Source of the DNA: Tritrichomonas musculus
Lineage: Eukaryota; Parabasalia; Tritrichomonadida; Tritrichomonadidae
Length of the DNA stretch: 64,000 nucleotides
Reading direction: 5' to 3'
Assembly (NCBI GenBank): GCA_039105265.1
Contig: JAPFFF010000028.1
Location: 1,488,001-1,552,000 of the forward strand
Shown: positions 1 to 11,162 of the stretch, in pieces
How positions within the stretch are numbered: position 1 is the first letter of the stretch
How the letters are laid out: every line of letters starts with the position of its first letter
Notes under the pieces: model-generated
Database searches by the model: none
What the model was told of the DNA's origin: nothing
What the model saw: the letters and a program-made list of their open reading frames with translations, nothing else
Made by a program: the position numbers and the translations under genes

Positions 1-1017
1 CTGTAAGCCAAAATATAAACCATTCAAAATTGTGAGAAGCGCGAAAAATACTTTATCATATTTTATTAATAATAAAAATAATTTTTAAATTGAAGCATAA
101 ATCTACAGTTTTAATATCTGTTTGATCTTTCTGTTTAATATTGAGATATATATATTTTAAAATTTATGCAAATTTTTTTTCTGAAAAAGTTGATATTTTT
201 ATTCAAAAAATATCTGTTTTATCAAAATGATTTATAAATCGATAATTATGAATACGATTATTATGAAATTATAATAAAGTAATTATATCATGTTGATGAA
301 TAAGTGTGCAAAATATTATAAGAAAATTGGCGCTACGTTTTTAGTAAAAGTCATCTTAACTTAAAATGATTGTATAATATTCGTTCAAACCAATATAAAT
401 GATTATTTTAATTAGACACAAAATGGTGGTACTTAAAAGTATATATATGCATGAGAATTGAAACAATTAACACAGAATTGTTTTAAATATACATATCAAT
501 AATGATATTTTTTTAGAGACATTTAAATTACGTTGAAATATAAAATAAATATGATAATAACTAATATGACCATATTATCATTGCGTTTTTTTTTATAAAT
601 TAGCTAAAGAATTATAAAAAAAACAATTATATTCAATTATTAATCGTTAATCAGAATAATTTATCCTCAACCAATAGAACTCTATCAATTTATAATGTTA
701 TTTTTCTAAAAACGTAGCGCCAATTTTCTTATAATATTTTGCACACTTATTCATCAACATGATATAATTACTTTATTATAATTTCATAATAATCGTATTC
801 ATAATTATCGATTTATAAATCATTTTGATAAAACAGATATTTTTTGAATAAAAATATCAACTTTTTCAGAAAAAAAATTTGCATAAATTTTAAAATATAT
901 ATATCTCAATATTAAACAGAAAGATCAAACAGATATTAAAACTGTAGATTTATTGTTGGAGTAAAAATATATTAATATCAATTATATTTCAAATAAAAGA
1001 ATTTTTTTTGGCTTGCA
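1..1017. mobile_element. Foldback (MITE-like) element with about 246-bp inverted arms
   Basis: Bases 98-343 and 706-953 are near-perfect reverse complements of each other, around a central region of about 360 bp with no coding potential. The outer edges also match in inverted orientation: CTGTAAGCCAAAA at 1-13 against TTTTGGCTTGCAG at 1005-1017. The structure is that of a non-autonomous foldback DNA transposon. No transposase is present. A target duplication cannot be checked because the left edge coincides with the start of the window, so the element may begin further left. The superfamily is not determined. Confidence 0.75.
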
Positions 1018-1501
1018 GTGGTCTGTCAGTATTTTGAAAAATCAATTTCAATTAAGCCAAATTATAGGAGATTTTCAAAATCAACTAATAATGAAAAAGT
1101 AATAAAATTAAAACGAAAACTATATAATATGTCAATATTCCTAAATAAATTCTATTAAATTGTCAAAAAAACATCATTTAATATTAGGAGTATATTATAA
1201 CTCAAACTCAAATCAATCATGAGGTGGACTTTTTACATACGTTTATTTTTGGGGTTGATTTGAATCGAAAACGATCATTTGGGAGAATATTTCAACATTA
1301 TCTCTCCCAAAACGCATGATTATTCTTGAACTCTTCATTTGTTAAGTCTGACAGCAGATCTTAAAAATGAAAAAATTTTATCGAATAATCATTTTGGGGC
1401 GAATCTTTAGAAAATCATAGGAAAGAATAATTAATTAATTATTTTAGTAATTTAGTTATTATTTGTTTTCTAAAATAACCAAGATTTCATCTCATTAGAT
1501 A
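1018..1501. other. Intergenic, AT-rich, one imperfect hairpin
   Basis: No coding region was recognised. An imperfect inverted repeat lies around 1272-1320, where TTTGGGAGA is answered by TCTCCCAAA about 25 bp later. This is the 3' flank of the minus-strand LRR gene. Confidence 0.5.
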
Positions 1502-3883
1502 TTAATGAAAACGAATATCGTGAATCAATTTTTTTAAAGTTGATGGAATCATAATTAAGAAATTTGAACAATATCGAAGATTTGACAATGGAAATGATTC
1601 CAATTCTGAGTCTTCTGAAATTTCAATGATTTGAAGATCTAGAAATGCATCAGAATGTATTTTTGAAACTTTTGATGGAATAATAATGGAATTGATGTTT
1701 GATAATGAAAATGCATTTGATTCAATTGTTTGTAAATTGGAATTTGTCTCAAATTCGACTTTTGTAAGATTAAAACAATAGTAAAATGCTCCATAGCATA
1801 TTATTGAAACAGTTGATGGAATAAAAATTTCTTTGATATTTGATTTATTAAATGCATATTTTTCTATTCTTTGTAAATTAGAATTTGATTGAATTTCAAC
1901 TTTTGTCAGATCATTGCAATCTTCAAGTGCATATGATGATATGATTTTGATGTTTGATGGAATAGAAATTTCTTTGATGTCTCTACATGCAAATAAAAGA
2001 ATGTCAAATTCATCTTTGTTTGGATCACTTTTGCCTAATAAATATTTATCATCTTTAAATATAAATTGACCATTAGATGGTGAAATTATAATTTTCGCCA
2101 AATTGTTTATTTCACAATTCCATCCTTCTTTCAATTCTTTTAAACTTGTTGGAAAATAGATTTCTTTGATTTTTGTTCCTGCAAATGCTTCTGATTCAAT
2201 TGTTTGTAATTTAGAATTTGGTGGAATTTCAACTTTTATAAGATTTTTGCAATTATAAAATGCACCAGAACGTATTATTGAAACTTCTGGTGGAATGAAA
2301 ATTTCATCGATATTTGTATTTCTAAATGCTTCTGATTCAATTGTTTGTAATTTAGAATTTGTTTCAAATTCGACTTTTGTAAGATTATTACAATTGAAAA
2401 ATGCACCAGAACATATTATTGAAACTTCTGATGGAATAAAAATTTCGTTGATATTTGATTTATAAAATGCATATTTTTCTATTCTTTGTAAATTAGAATT
2501 TGATTGAATTTCAACTTTTGTCAGATCATTGCAATCTTCAAGTGCATATGATGATATGATTTTGATATTTGATGGAATAGAAATTTCTTTGATGTCACGA
2601 CGTACAAATAAAAGAATGTCAAATTCATCTTTGTTTGGATCACTTTTGCCTAATAAATATTTATCATCTTTCATTATGAATTGACCATTAGATGGTGAAA
2701 TTGTAATTTTCACCAAATTGGTTATATCACAATTCCATCCTTCTTTCAATTCTTTCAAACTTGTCGGAAAATAAATTTCTTTGATTTTTGTTCTTGCAAA
2801 TGCTTTTGATTCAATTGTTTGCAATTTAGAATTTGGTGGAATTTCAACTTTTGTAAGATTTCTACAATTATAAAATGCACCAGAACGTATTATTGAAACT
2901 TCTGGTGGAATGGAAATTTCTTTAATACTTAATTCATAAAATGCATCTTTTTCTATTATTTGCAAATTAGAATTTGAAGGAATTTCAACTTTTGTAAGAT
3001 TTGTACAATATTGAAATGCATAAGATGATATGATTTTGATAGTCGATGGAATAGAAATTTCTTTGATATTTGATTCACAAAATGCAAATTTCTCAATTAT
3101 TTGTAAATTGGAGTTTGATTGAATTTCAAATTTTGTAATATTATTGCAATATCCAAACGCGCATGTTGATATGATTTTGATGTTTGATGGAATAGAAACT
3201 TCTTTGATGTCTCTACGTACAAATAAAAGAATATCAAATTCATCTTTGTTTGGATCACTTTTGCCTAATAAATATTTATCATCTTTCATTATGAATTGAC
3301 CATTTAATGGTGAAATTGTAATTTTTGTCAAATTGTTTGTTCCAAGGCACCATTCTTTTTTCAATTCTTTCAAACTTGGTGGAAAATAAATATTTTCGAT
3401 TGGTGACATATAGAAAAATATATAACCGTAAATTGTTTCAACTGCTGAATCTTGTTCAAATTCGAAAGTTCTGATATTCATTCCAGAGCCACAAATGCTA
3501 GTGATTAAGTATTCGGTAGATTCAAGTTCAATTGTTCGTGGAATAACAACACTTGAAATGTTGTCATCGATTTTAAATAAAGATGCTGTGTGCTTTAATT
3601 TGTCGATTTTGAATATAAGTGATTTTGAATCATTTGCGATCGTTTCACTAAGATAAATTTTTATTAATTCTAGATCACCTCCTTTACATGCTACATGTAA
3701 GTAATATTTAATTTCTTCGTATTCTTCTTCCGAACGTATATTATTATAATTTGTAATAAGATCGATAATTGCTTTTTTCTTTTCTTTCGATGCTTCGGTA
3801 TTCATGTCTTCTTCATATTCCTCAATAGGAATTTTGACCACTTCCGAATAAAATGTGCGTTCTTGTGTGTTTTCTACTTCCAT
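1502..3883 (-). CDS. BspA-type leucine-rich-repeat protein
   Basis: An uninterrupted 793-residue protein starting at an ATG. The N-terminal ~110 residues are charged and include one ankyrin-like helix pair (HVACKGGDLELIKIYL). The rest is a run of LRR_5/BspA repeats of about 23 residues (pattern IPSxxxxIxxxAFxxCxxLTKVEI). Three long blocks of roughly 190 residues recur almost unchanged, each carrying the segment ISPSNGQFIMKDDKYLLGKS followed by a KDEFDILLF stretch and several repeats; this suggests recent internal duplication. No signal peptide or membrane segment is seen, so surface display, proposed for some trichomonad BspA proteins, is not supported here. BspA-family proteins are greatly expanded in trichomonads and some are linked to adhesion; the ligand is unknown. 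The family call is firm, the function is not. Confidence 0.85.
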   Translation of the reverse strand: MEVENTQERTFYSEVVKIPIEEYEEDMNTEASKEKKKAIIDLITNYNNIRSEEEYEEIKYYLHVACKGGDLELIKIYLSETIANDSKSLIFKIDKLKHTASLFKIDDNISSVVIPRTIELESTEYLITSICGSGMNIRTFEFEQDSAVETIYGYIFFYMSPIENIYFPPSLKELKKEWCLGTNNLTKITISPLNGQFIMKDDKYLLGKSDPNKDEFDILLFVRRDIKEVSIPSNIKIISTCAFGYCNNITKFEIQSNSNLQIIEKFAFCESNIKEISIPSTIKIISSYAFQYCTNLTKVEIPSNSNLQIIEKDAFYELSIKEISIPPEVSIIRSGAFYNCRNLTKVEIPPNSKLQTIESKAFARTKIKEIYFPTSLKELKEGWNCDITNLVKITISPSNGQFIMKDDKYLLGKSDPNKDEFDILLFVRRDIKEISIPSNIKIISSYALEDCNDLTKVEIQSNSNLQRIEKYAFYKSNINEIFIPSEVSIICSGAFFNCNNLTKVEFETNSKLQTIESEAFRNTNIDEIFIPPEVSIIRSGAFYNCKNLIKVEIPPNSKLQTIESEAFAGTKIKEIYFPTSLKELKEGWNCEINNLAKIIISPSNGQFIFKDDKYLLGKSDPNKDEFDILLFACRDIKEISIPSNIKIISSYALEDCNDLTKVEIQSNSNLQRIEKYAFNKSNIKEIFIPSTVSIICYGAFYYCFNLTKVEFETNSNLQTIESNAFSLSNINSIIIPSKVSKIHSDAFLDLQIIEISEDSELESFPLSNLRYCSNFLIMIPSTLKKLIHDIRFH

Positions 3884-4982
3884 AGAATTAAATTGGAAAA
3901 GCTACTTTTTGAAAGAAATAAATCAAAAAGTTTATATGTCAAGTTCAAAAAGTGGACCTTTTGAGAGATTTTGAAATAATATTTTTTCGGCATTCTTTCA
4001 ATAAAAACTGAATTTCAAAAACATAAACATTTGGTTTTTTTCAATTTTTTAATACAATTTTACTAAACCTAGCAACTTTTTAAAATAGCCTTCAACATTT
4101 GAATTGGAAGAATATATATTTGAGTTGAACCGTCAGCATGATATATAGTCATCCCAATAAGTTTTGATAGGAAACAAATTCAAAAAGGGTTTATTACACT
4201 TTTATTCCAAGAAAAAGTTGTTATATATATATATTAATTATTGTAAAAATTTTTGAATTACTGCATTGCACTTTCTTTTACAATTTGAAAATATGTTTTT
4301 AAAAATATATATACGTCATATATGAAATATCAAAATTAAAAATAAAATGGAAATCTAAAAATAATTTTCTCATTACTTGACAGTTAATGTAATTTTAATA
4401 TTTTATTTTATTTATAATAGTATTATAATATAATTATAATATAAAATAATATGCTACATAATAAAAATATAAAGTTATACTAATTTATAAATTAACTGTT
4501 CTTATAACTTTTTGTTCAATGTATTCAATTATTTTGTTATAGATTTGAATTGATTTAAATCAACGTGTTTTTGATCCATTCAATTTTTTTATCTAAATAT
4601 CTAATAATATTTTGTAATTGTGTCTTGTATTTAAATAAACAAATAAATATTTAAAATATTTATAAAAAGTTTCCATAATTAGTAATATATTTTCTATCAA
4701 TATTGACTTTATTATTTATTTTACATTTAGATACAACTTCGTGACAGCTAAATTATTTTATAAGTTGCTTTATTATCATTATGAATCGTTTAACTGTATT
4801 ATTATTTTGATTAAGATTAATTTATTTTTTAATAAAACAATTTCTTGACAGCAAAAATTTTGCAATCACGTTAAACAATCAACATCATGACATCTAAATC
4901 ATTTTATTATTTTATTTTATCATTTCACAATACTAGTTTTATTTTAACGTGACAGCATCGTCTAGTTTTTTTTTTTTTTTTT
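3884..4982. other. Intergenic, very AT-rich, ends in a T17 tract
   Basis: No gene was recognised. The segment separates the start of the LRR gene from the Mutator-like element. TGACAG recurs at 4742, 4846 and 4950, exactly 104 bp apart, but the intervening sequence is only weakly alike. The last 17 bases (4966-4982) are all T and abut the transposon. Confidence 0.4.
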
Positions 4983-5795
4983 GGGAGATATTTTTTGCCC
5001 CCAATCTCTTTTGACCCCAACGGTTAAGGTCAATATTGACCCTGTATCGTACTTCAGAAAAAATCGTCCAGAACTTTTTCTGAGATTGGAGATATTTATA
5101 AATTCAAAAAAGTATGTAAAATATATTGGAAAAACTAATTTGGAAAATTCTGTTTTGATTAAAATTAGCTTAATAGTTATCATCACAGAGCCGAGACGCC
5201 AAAGGAGCAGCATAAACGCAAACTGTTTATTGAATCGAACTTTATTATACCGACAGAACTATTAAATAAGAGAGATGAGTTTATATTAATTAATATAATT
5301 ATCATCACAGAGCCGAGACGCCAAAGGAGCAGCATAAACGCAAACTGTTTATTGAATCGAACTTTATTATACCGACAGAACTATTAAATGAGAGAGATGA
5401 GTTTATATTAATTAATATAATTATCATCACAGAGCCGAGACGCCAAAGGAGCAGCATAAACGCAAACTGTTTATTGAATCGAACTTTATTATACCGACAG
5501 AACTATTAAATAAGAGAGATGAGTTTATATTAATTAAGCTTCATCTATAAAATTTTATTAATAGCTTATATAACACTATTGATTGAAAAGAATTTTGTGA
5601 ACATTCGATTAAGTTATCAATAATATTTATGTGAAGATTAAGAAATCTATATATTTTGGTTTAGACAGGGAAATAGGAGATAATTGACCCTTTTAAGGTT
5701 AATACTATTAATTCACAAGGAAATGAAATTCTTAAAAATATGATTTATTAAATTAATATTGTTTGGACAAGTATTTACAATAAGGAGGGAATATG
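4983..5795 (+). repeat. Left terminal inverted repeat of the MULE
   Basis: Reverse complement of 13891-17389 apart from copy number of the internal tandem unit. It contains, from the outside in, about 200 bp of unique terminal sequence with the 14-bp palindrome GGTCAATATTGACC at 5028-5041, three copies of the 122-bp unit, and about 255 bp of unique inner sequence. The open frames across this end merely read through the repeat and are not genes. Confidence 0.85.
5178..5538 (+). repeat. Tandem array, three 122-bp units (left arm)
   Basis: Three near-identical copies of a 122-bp unit. Each has a GC-richer core (CAGAGCCGAGACGCCAAAGG) in an otherwise AT-rich unit. The middle copy carries the GAGAGAG variant and the outer two the AAGAGAG variant. 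Such subterminal repeats may be transposase-binding sites; that is inference. Confidence 0.8.
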
Positions 5796-7491
5796 AATTA
5801 TATAGTGTGGTGAAAAAGTTTTTGAATTTTGGTATAACTCTAAGTTAATTTATTTTTATTTCAAGTATGTTTTATAAATATGTAATATATTATCTAATGC
5901 ATGATATATTATATTTTAGTGATTAAATGCTGACTTGATAAAAAGTTATAAACTATTGAATAATTATGAAATTATTTTTTTTTTACTACAATAAATTTGA
6001 AATTTGGAATTTCTATATTTTGCTATTGGATAGAAATAAATTCATTAAATGAAAATATGAATATAATATGCATATACATTTTCTCTTTTGCTCATAATAT
6101 TTTATTTAGTAAATAAACTTAATGATTGGAGAAAAATTACATTATTTTTGTCTCTATACGAAAAGCAATTTTTTGGAAAAAAACTAATATAATCAAAAAA
6201 ATTACTGATGAATATGAATTTTTAACATGTCATTGCATTATTCACATTATAAATATTGATTCTAATCTAGTTAAAAAGATAAAAATTGTATATAAAGATA
6301 TGAAAAAAATATTTTTTTTATATACATTAAAATTTCTTTGAAAATCAAAATTTCAAAAGTTGTATAATCAAAAAAACTTTTGACACCATTGAAATCATTT
6401 TCAACCAAATTAATAATAAAAGTAGTTGTAATAAATAAACTATTATTTTTTCTCTAGAATGAATCAAATGGATATTAGATTTATAGATTAAAAAAATGAG
6501 AAAATATCACTCAATCATGTTTTTAATAAATTTGCATTTATCTGAATACATAATGAATGGATCAAAATAATTTATAATGTAACTGATAATAATAAATATT
6601 TATAAAATATATTATATAAAATATCTTTAAAATTTTAATTTTAAATTATTGTTTTTGAAATTTTTGTCACTTTATGAAAAAAAATTTTTTTTTCAATTGT
6701 TTTAATCAAATTCATAATTTTAATTTCAAAAGTAATGTTTTTTTGATATGCTTTATAATATAATAAATTTTACATTGCTCTTTATTAATTTAAAATTAAA
6801 TTTTAAAGAAATCATAAAAGTTGAATTAACAAAGAACAATACAAATATTGTGAAATTTTAAGAAAGGCTTCTTTTTTGAAAATGTAATTTCTGGATGAAT
6901 AAGCAATTTTATAACATATAATTAAAGATTTATATGGAGATGATAATTGATTTTATATATAAACTATTTAAATTTAAAAATGATCATTACTCAGCGAATT
7001 ACATTTTATTCAAAAACTTTTTCAATTCAATTTTGATCAAAAAGTACCATGGTACTTAGTAGTTCAATTCAATTTTGAACATTCTTATTTTATTGTATCG
7101 TGATTTTTAAACAATAATTAATATTAACATTAATATCAATTAATTGCATTGAGAATTTCTGAAGCATTAAGTTAAGAAAACTTAAATATTCAGTATAATA
7201 ATTTTTTTTGTTCCATCACTCAATATAGCATCATAGGTATGCTTGTTGGGATCTCCTTGGACAATGTTACTTTTTTGTCCCATGAATTTCTCCTAAAAAT
7301 TTCTGGGAAAATGATTTTCACAATGTTTTTATTTCAAATATCAATCCTGCGGATGAAAAAAAAAAATTGATTTCTTTGATTTTTTTAATTAGTAATAAAA
7401 AAAATAAGTCAATTTGAATGTATTAAATAGCATTATATTTAAAACAATTATCAAAAATAATTTTCAGATGAAATAATACGAATATTTTCAT
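5796..7491. other. Gene-free interior of the MULE (left part)
   Basis: AT-rich sequence with many stops. A 71-codon frame at 6126-6341 has the composition of random AT-rich DNA and is not supported. No further repeat or motif was recognised. Confidence 0.4.
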
Positions 7492-7673
7492 TTAAATCAT
7501 CACTTCTTCATCATCATCAATATCGCCATCTTTATTTTCTTCTTCTTTTTCATTTTCAACTTCTTTTTCTTCACAATTTTCTTTATCTTCACCATTTTCT
7601 TCTTCTTCAATTTCATCTTCTTCTTCTTTAAAAATTTTATCAGCACCTCTTTCTTCATTTAAATCATAAAATT
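7492..7673 (-). pseudogene. Acidic Glu/Asp-rich coding remnant
   Basis: On the minus strand an open frame of about 60 codons, closed by TAA at 7492-7494, encodes a tail of the type FKEEEDEIEEEENGEDKEN. It has no plausible start and is preceded in frame by a stop. It may be the acidic C-terminus of a captured host gene fragment, but low-complexity sequence like this can also arise without selection. No function is assigned. Confidence 0.3.
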
Positions 7674-8991
7674 ATGATTAGAACATACACAACTTTTAGA
7701 TGGGTAATATTGTCTATCACATACCAAGAACCTGATGAAATTGCATTGAGTAGTCAATCTATTGATAATTCATTGAGAGAGAAACTTGATTTGGCGTATA
7801 AAGATGCTATCGATATACCATTTGAAAATGTGAAAGATAGATGTGGAAAGTATGAAGTCAAAATAAAAATAGAGAATAATAAAAGTCTTGTTGGATATAT
7901 CATAGATGAGGAAGGATGGGTCCAAAATTTTGATATTTTGGTTAAGATTGATGATGAAAATACTGATAATTATTGGAATATCGAAATTGATGGAGCAACA
8001 TATTTCTGTAATTCTTATCTAAATTCAAATGGTGATTGGGGCTTTTATATGGACAATCCTACGGGAGATGCTGTAGATACAAGATTAGCCAAAGCAGAAA
8101 AAATAAATAAACAAGATGAATTAGTTTTGAAAACAGATAGTCGATTTGATTTGGAAAAAACATTAGAGAATGCTATGTTTGAGTTCATCAAAAATGATAG
8201 ATTTAAGAATATTTCTGATAATCCAAAAACATATTTTAGTTATTTCTATTTTGTTATTTGAACTTAGATTTAAATATATTCCAAGTCATTATGATGTAAA
8301 ATATTTGATTGTTCGATATGAGTCTCCTGATGGTGAATGGTGTATTGTATTGTTATTGAATTTTTCATTAAACTCTGGAACATTCATCATTTTTTCTAAA
8401 GTTGGAGAATTTAAATATAGAATCGTGAAAGATATGACCATTGAAACTGTTTATGATGAAAAATATAAAAATGATGTTTCAAAAGTTTATTGTTCTTTGA
8501 TTGATTTTGTAAATATTTGTTCTTCTGTTGATGATTATATGGATGAATTAAACAACTATTTTGACATTAAATATTTCAAAGTTGTTAGATTAAATGACAA
8601 ATATCCTGTTGATGATGTCCTCGGATTATTTATGGATTTCTTTGTTTCATTCATGAATCATAAATAAGAAGACATCGAGTGGATAATATTTTATCCTGGT
8701 TTTGTTGATTGCTATGATAAATGGATTGACGAATTAACGAGTATGAATTATGATTCATTAAAATATATTTTATCTGTTGGTTTTGAATACGAATCAGATG
8801 CATATGAAGTGTTAATTATTTTTAATGAGACGAGTGGTGAGAAACATTTTGTAAGACTTCTTCATGGATTAAAAATTGCTTTACTTGATGAAATATATGG
8901 GTCAGAAAAAGTAAAAGTTGTTCAATATAATGCTACAAATTCATCCCATAACTTTAATATAAGAAAGAATTTAGATCAATCTCCAGTATGA
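7674..8991 (+). pseudogene. Broken passenger gene inside the MULE, unknown family
   Basis: Coding-like sequence on the plus strand, starting at ATG 7674. The first part (195 codons) ends at 8261, and the coding signal continues in another frame from about 8260. A single in-frame TAA at 8665-8667 interrupts that second frame, which then runs on to 8991. Composition (acidic, rich in aromatic residues, balanced hydrophobics) is that of a globular protein rather than random AT-rich DNA. I do not recognise the family; no signal peptide or membrane helix is evident. It lies on the same strand as the transposase but 2.2 kb upstream. It is either a captured host gene or an old second gene of the element, disabled by one frame change and one stop. 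Confidence 0.55.
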
Positions 8992-11040
8992 TAGATTTCC
9001 ATAAAACAATTGAAATGGAATGAGGAAAAAATGGCTATCAATGTTTGTTCTTCAGCTTGATTTAGCGTCGGGTACATTTCAATCGTGGAAAACATTTTTT
9101 GTAGACATTAATAAGTGTTATTTACTTTAGCGAATGGCAGCGTTAGCTGACTTTTTGCGTTTGCAAAATGGATGGGATTTTTTTACATGGAGTGAAACGA
9201 TGTTAAAAAATCATGCCATTTATATATACTACTTTCTTTGACAGCTTTAGCTGGCCCAAGCTTTGCTAGCGAATGGTGAACTTTTTGTGAATATTTTTTT
9301 TTTTTTGAATTCATGAATGATAGAACTATTTGAATAGAAACTTTTTGAATACACAAACGAAACGACTTTTTTAATATATTGTTTTTTGAGGGGTTCCAGG
9401 GGTGGGAGCCCTTGGAGTAGTGGTAGGCAGTGTAATTAGACACGGCCTACTGTATACTACTGGACAGTGTTGCATATATGGAAGCTGTAGCTTTTAAAAA
9501 AAATTGGTGATACCAATTGACTGTCTCTAAATTAGCTTTCATGCCTTGATTAGTTTATTGAATCCAATCTTAAATGGCAATACAATAATTATAGCTTATT
9601 CCCAAAATGTATGAATAAATTGTATATCTATAAGAAAAAATAATTTTATTTGAAGATTTTCATTTGAAGTCAATGAAATGAAAAGTATAAATAAAGTTAG
9701 CTATGATGAAAATTTTATTAAAAAAATATTTAAGCAATTAAAAACATAATATTCTTATAAAAAGGTATAATCTATAATGAAAAACATTTTTTAAAAGAAC
9801 AAGCCAATACTTATCCTATCTATCAAATTAAAGTTTATTACAATTGATGAATCAATTATAAAAACAATTCATTTCTTAAAATATGATTAAAGTATCGTCA
9901 AAATTAAAAAAAAAATCAATTAAATTAACTACCTTTGCTGGTAGTATCAGCATTATATGATAAATACATTCATTTGCTAGAAATATAATATTGCCCGAAT
10001 AACATTTTAACTTATTATAGACATTTCTTTTATTTCCATTTTGCTAGAATGATTTTTATATAAAGAATTATTAATATCTATCGACAAACATTCTCTATAT
10101 CATCATAAAATGAAGGAAATGTTTTTAATAGTATTTTTAAAGGAAAATGTATATTTAAACCTATCCATATGTATGATTATACATTTGTCGAATATCTAAA
10201 ATAGTTTTTTCAAATACAAATACTGAGTGTTATAAAATATATGTGAACAAAACTATAGAGAATGTTTCATTTAAACAAATACTATTATGGATTATCATCT
10301 CATTGAAATTCCTGATAATAATGATAGATATTAATAAATTGATGATTGCCAGCAATAAAATATTTCGTATCTCACCATTTGTATTGATCTTTAACTGAAA
10401 AACTTATATGCTTGTATCTATTATATTTGTATCTTATGTTTAATATTTATTTAAATGTAAAATAGATGATTTTTGATTTATCTCATAATTATAACCACTT
10501 TTATTAGCTTAAATGATAAAAGTGACTAATGATTATAATGTATATGAATAAAAAATATATATTATGAGCTCAGTCATATTTAAATAAAAAAAAAGTTATT
10601 TTTATTTATATTAATGATCTTTATTTTCGTAATTTTCATATCTTCTTTAAAAACAGATTTTAGGTATTTTATTATGATAATAGATATTAAATTGTCACTT
10701 TTTTATTTCTTGAGAAATCAATATCGATATAAGGTTTTAAAATTATTCGTTTTATAAACTTGAATCAAAAACGATTAGACACTTCTGGTCAAAATTGAAT
10801 TAAATTTCACCATAGGTGTCTTATCGTTTTTGATTTAAGTTTATATTAATTTTACAATACATACAATTTTATATATTCTTTTTTGATAAGATGTTAAATA
10901 ATTTTAATTCAATTTATATTATAAAAAAATATAGTTTATTTTGTTCAATATTGAGTATTATAAAATTTTTGATTTATCGAGATATTCAAAATTAATGAAA
11001 TCTTTTATATTTATAAATGACATATCTATAATAATATTTT
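8992..11040. other. Gene-free interior of the MULE (right part)
   Basis: About 2 kb without a credible gene. Around 9050-9480 the base composition is less AT-rich and has short stem-loop-like pieces (TTAGCTGGCCCAAGCTTTGC; AGCGTTAGCT), perhaps a remnant of an older insertion or gene flank. The remainder is featureless AT-rich sequence. Confidence 0.4.
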
Positions 11041-11162
11041 AATATCAAACGCTTATATATAAAAGGGTTTATATCGAAAAGCGTTTAAAATATAAAATCG
11101 TTTAAAATATAAAATCGTTTAAATTTAAAAGCGTTTAAATAAAAAGTATTCATTTCAATAAA
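11041..11162 (+). promoter_or_regulatory. Putative transposase promoter with repeated CGTTTAAA motif and initiator
   Basis: Four or more imperfect copies of AAA(A/T)(G/C)CGTTTAAA lie between 11070 and 11142. They are followed by TCATTT at 11150-11155, which fits the Trichomonas initiator TCA-pyrimidine-(T/A), with the predicted +1 A at 11152, 11 nt before the ATG. Very short 5' leaders are normal in Trichomonas. The repeated motif may bind a regulator or the transposase; this is inference. Confidence 0.5.

Noticed and set aside
4742-4955. 104-bp tandem repeat marked by TGACAG at 4742, 4846 and 4950
   Set aside because: Exact spacing is striking, but the sequence between the hexamers is not convincingly alike.
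4962-5265. Small overlapping frames on both strands at the left MULE end, mirrored at 17107-17464
   Set aside because: They are the two strands of the terminal repeat, extended by homopolymer T/A runs into poly-Lys or poly-Phe. Not genes.
6126-6341. 71-codon frame within the MULE
   Set aside because: Composition is Ile/Lys/Phe-rich, as expected for random AT-rich DNA; no homology-like features.
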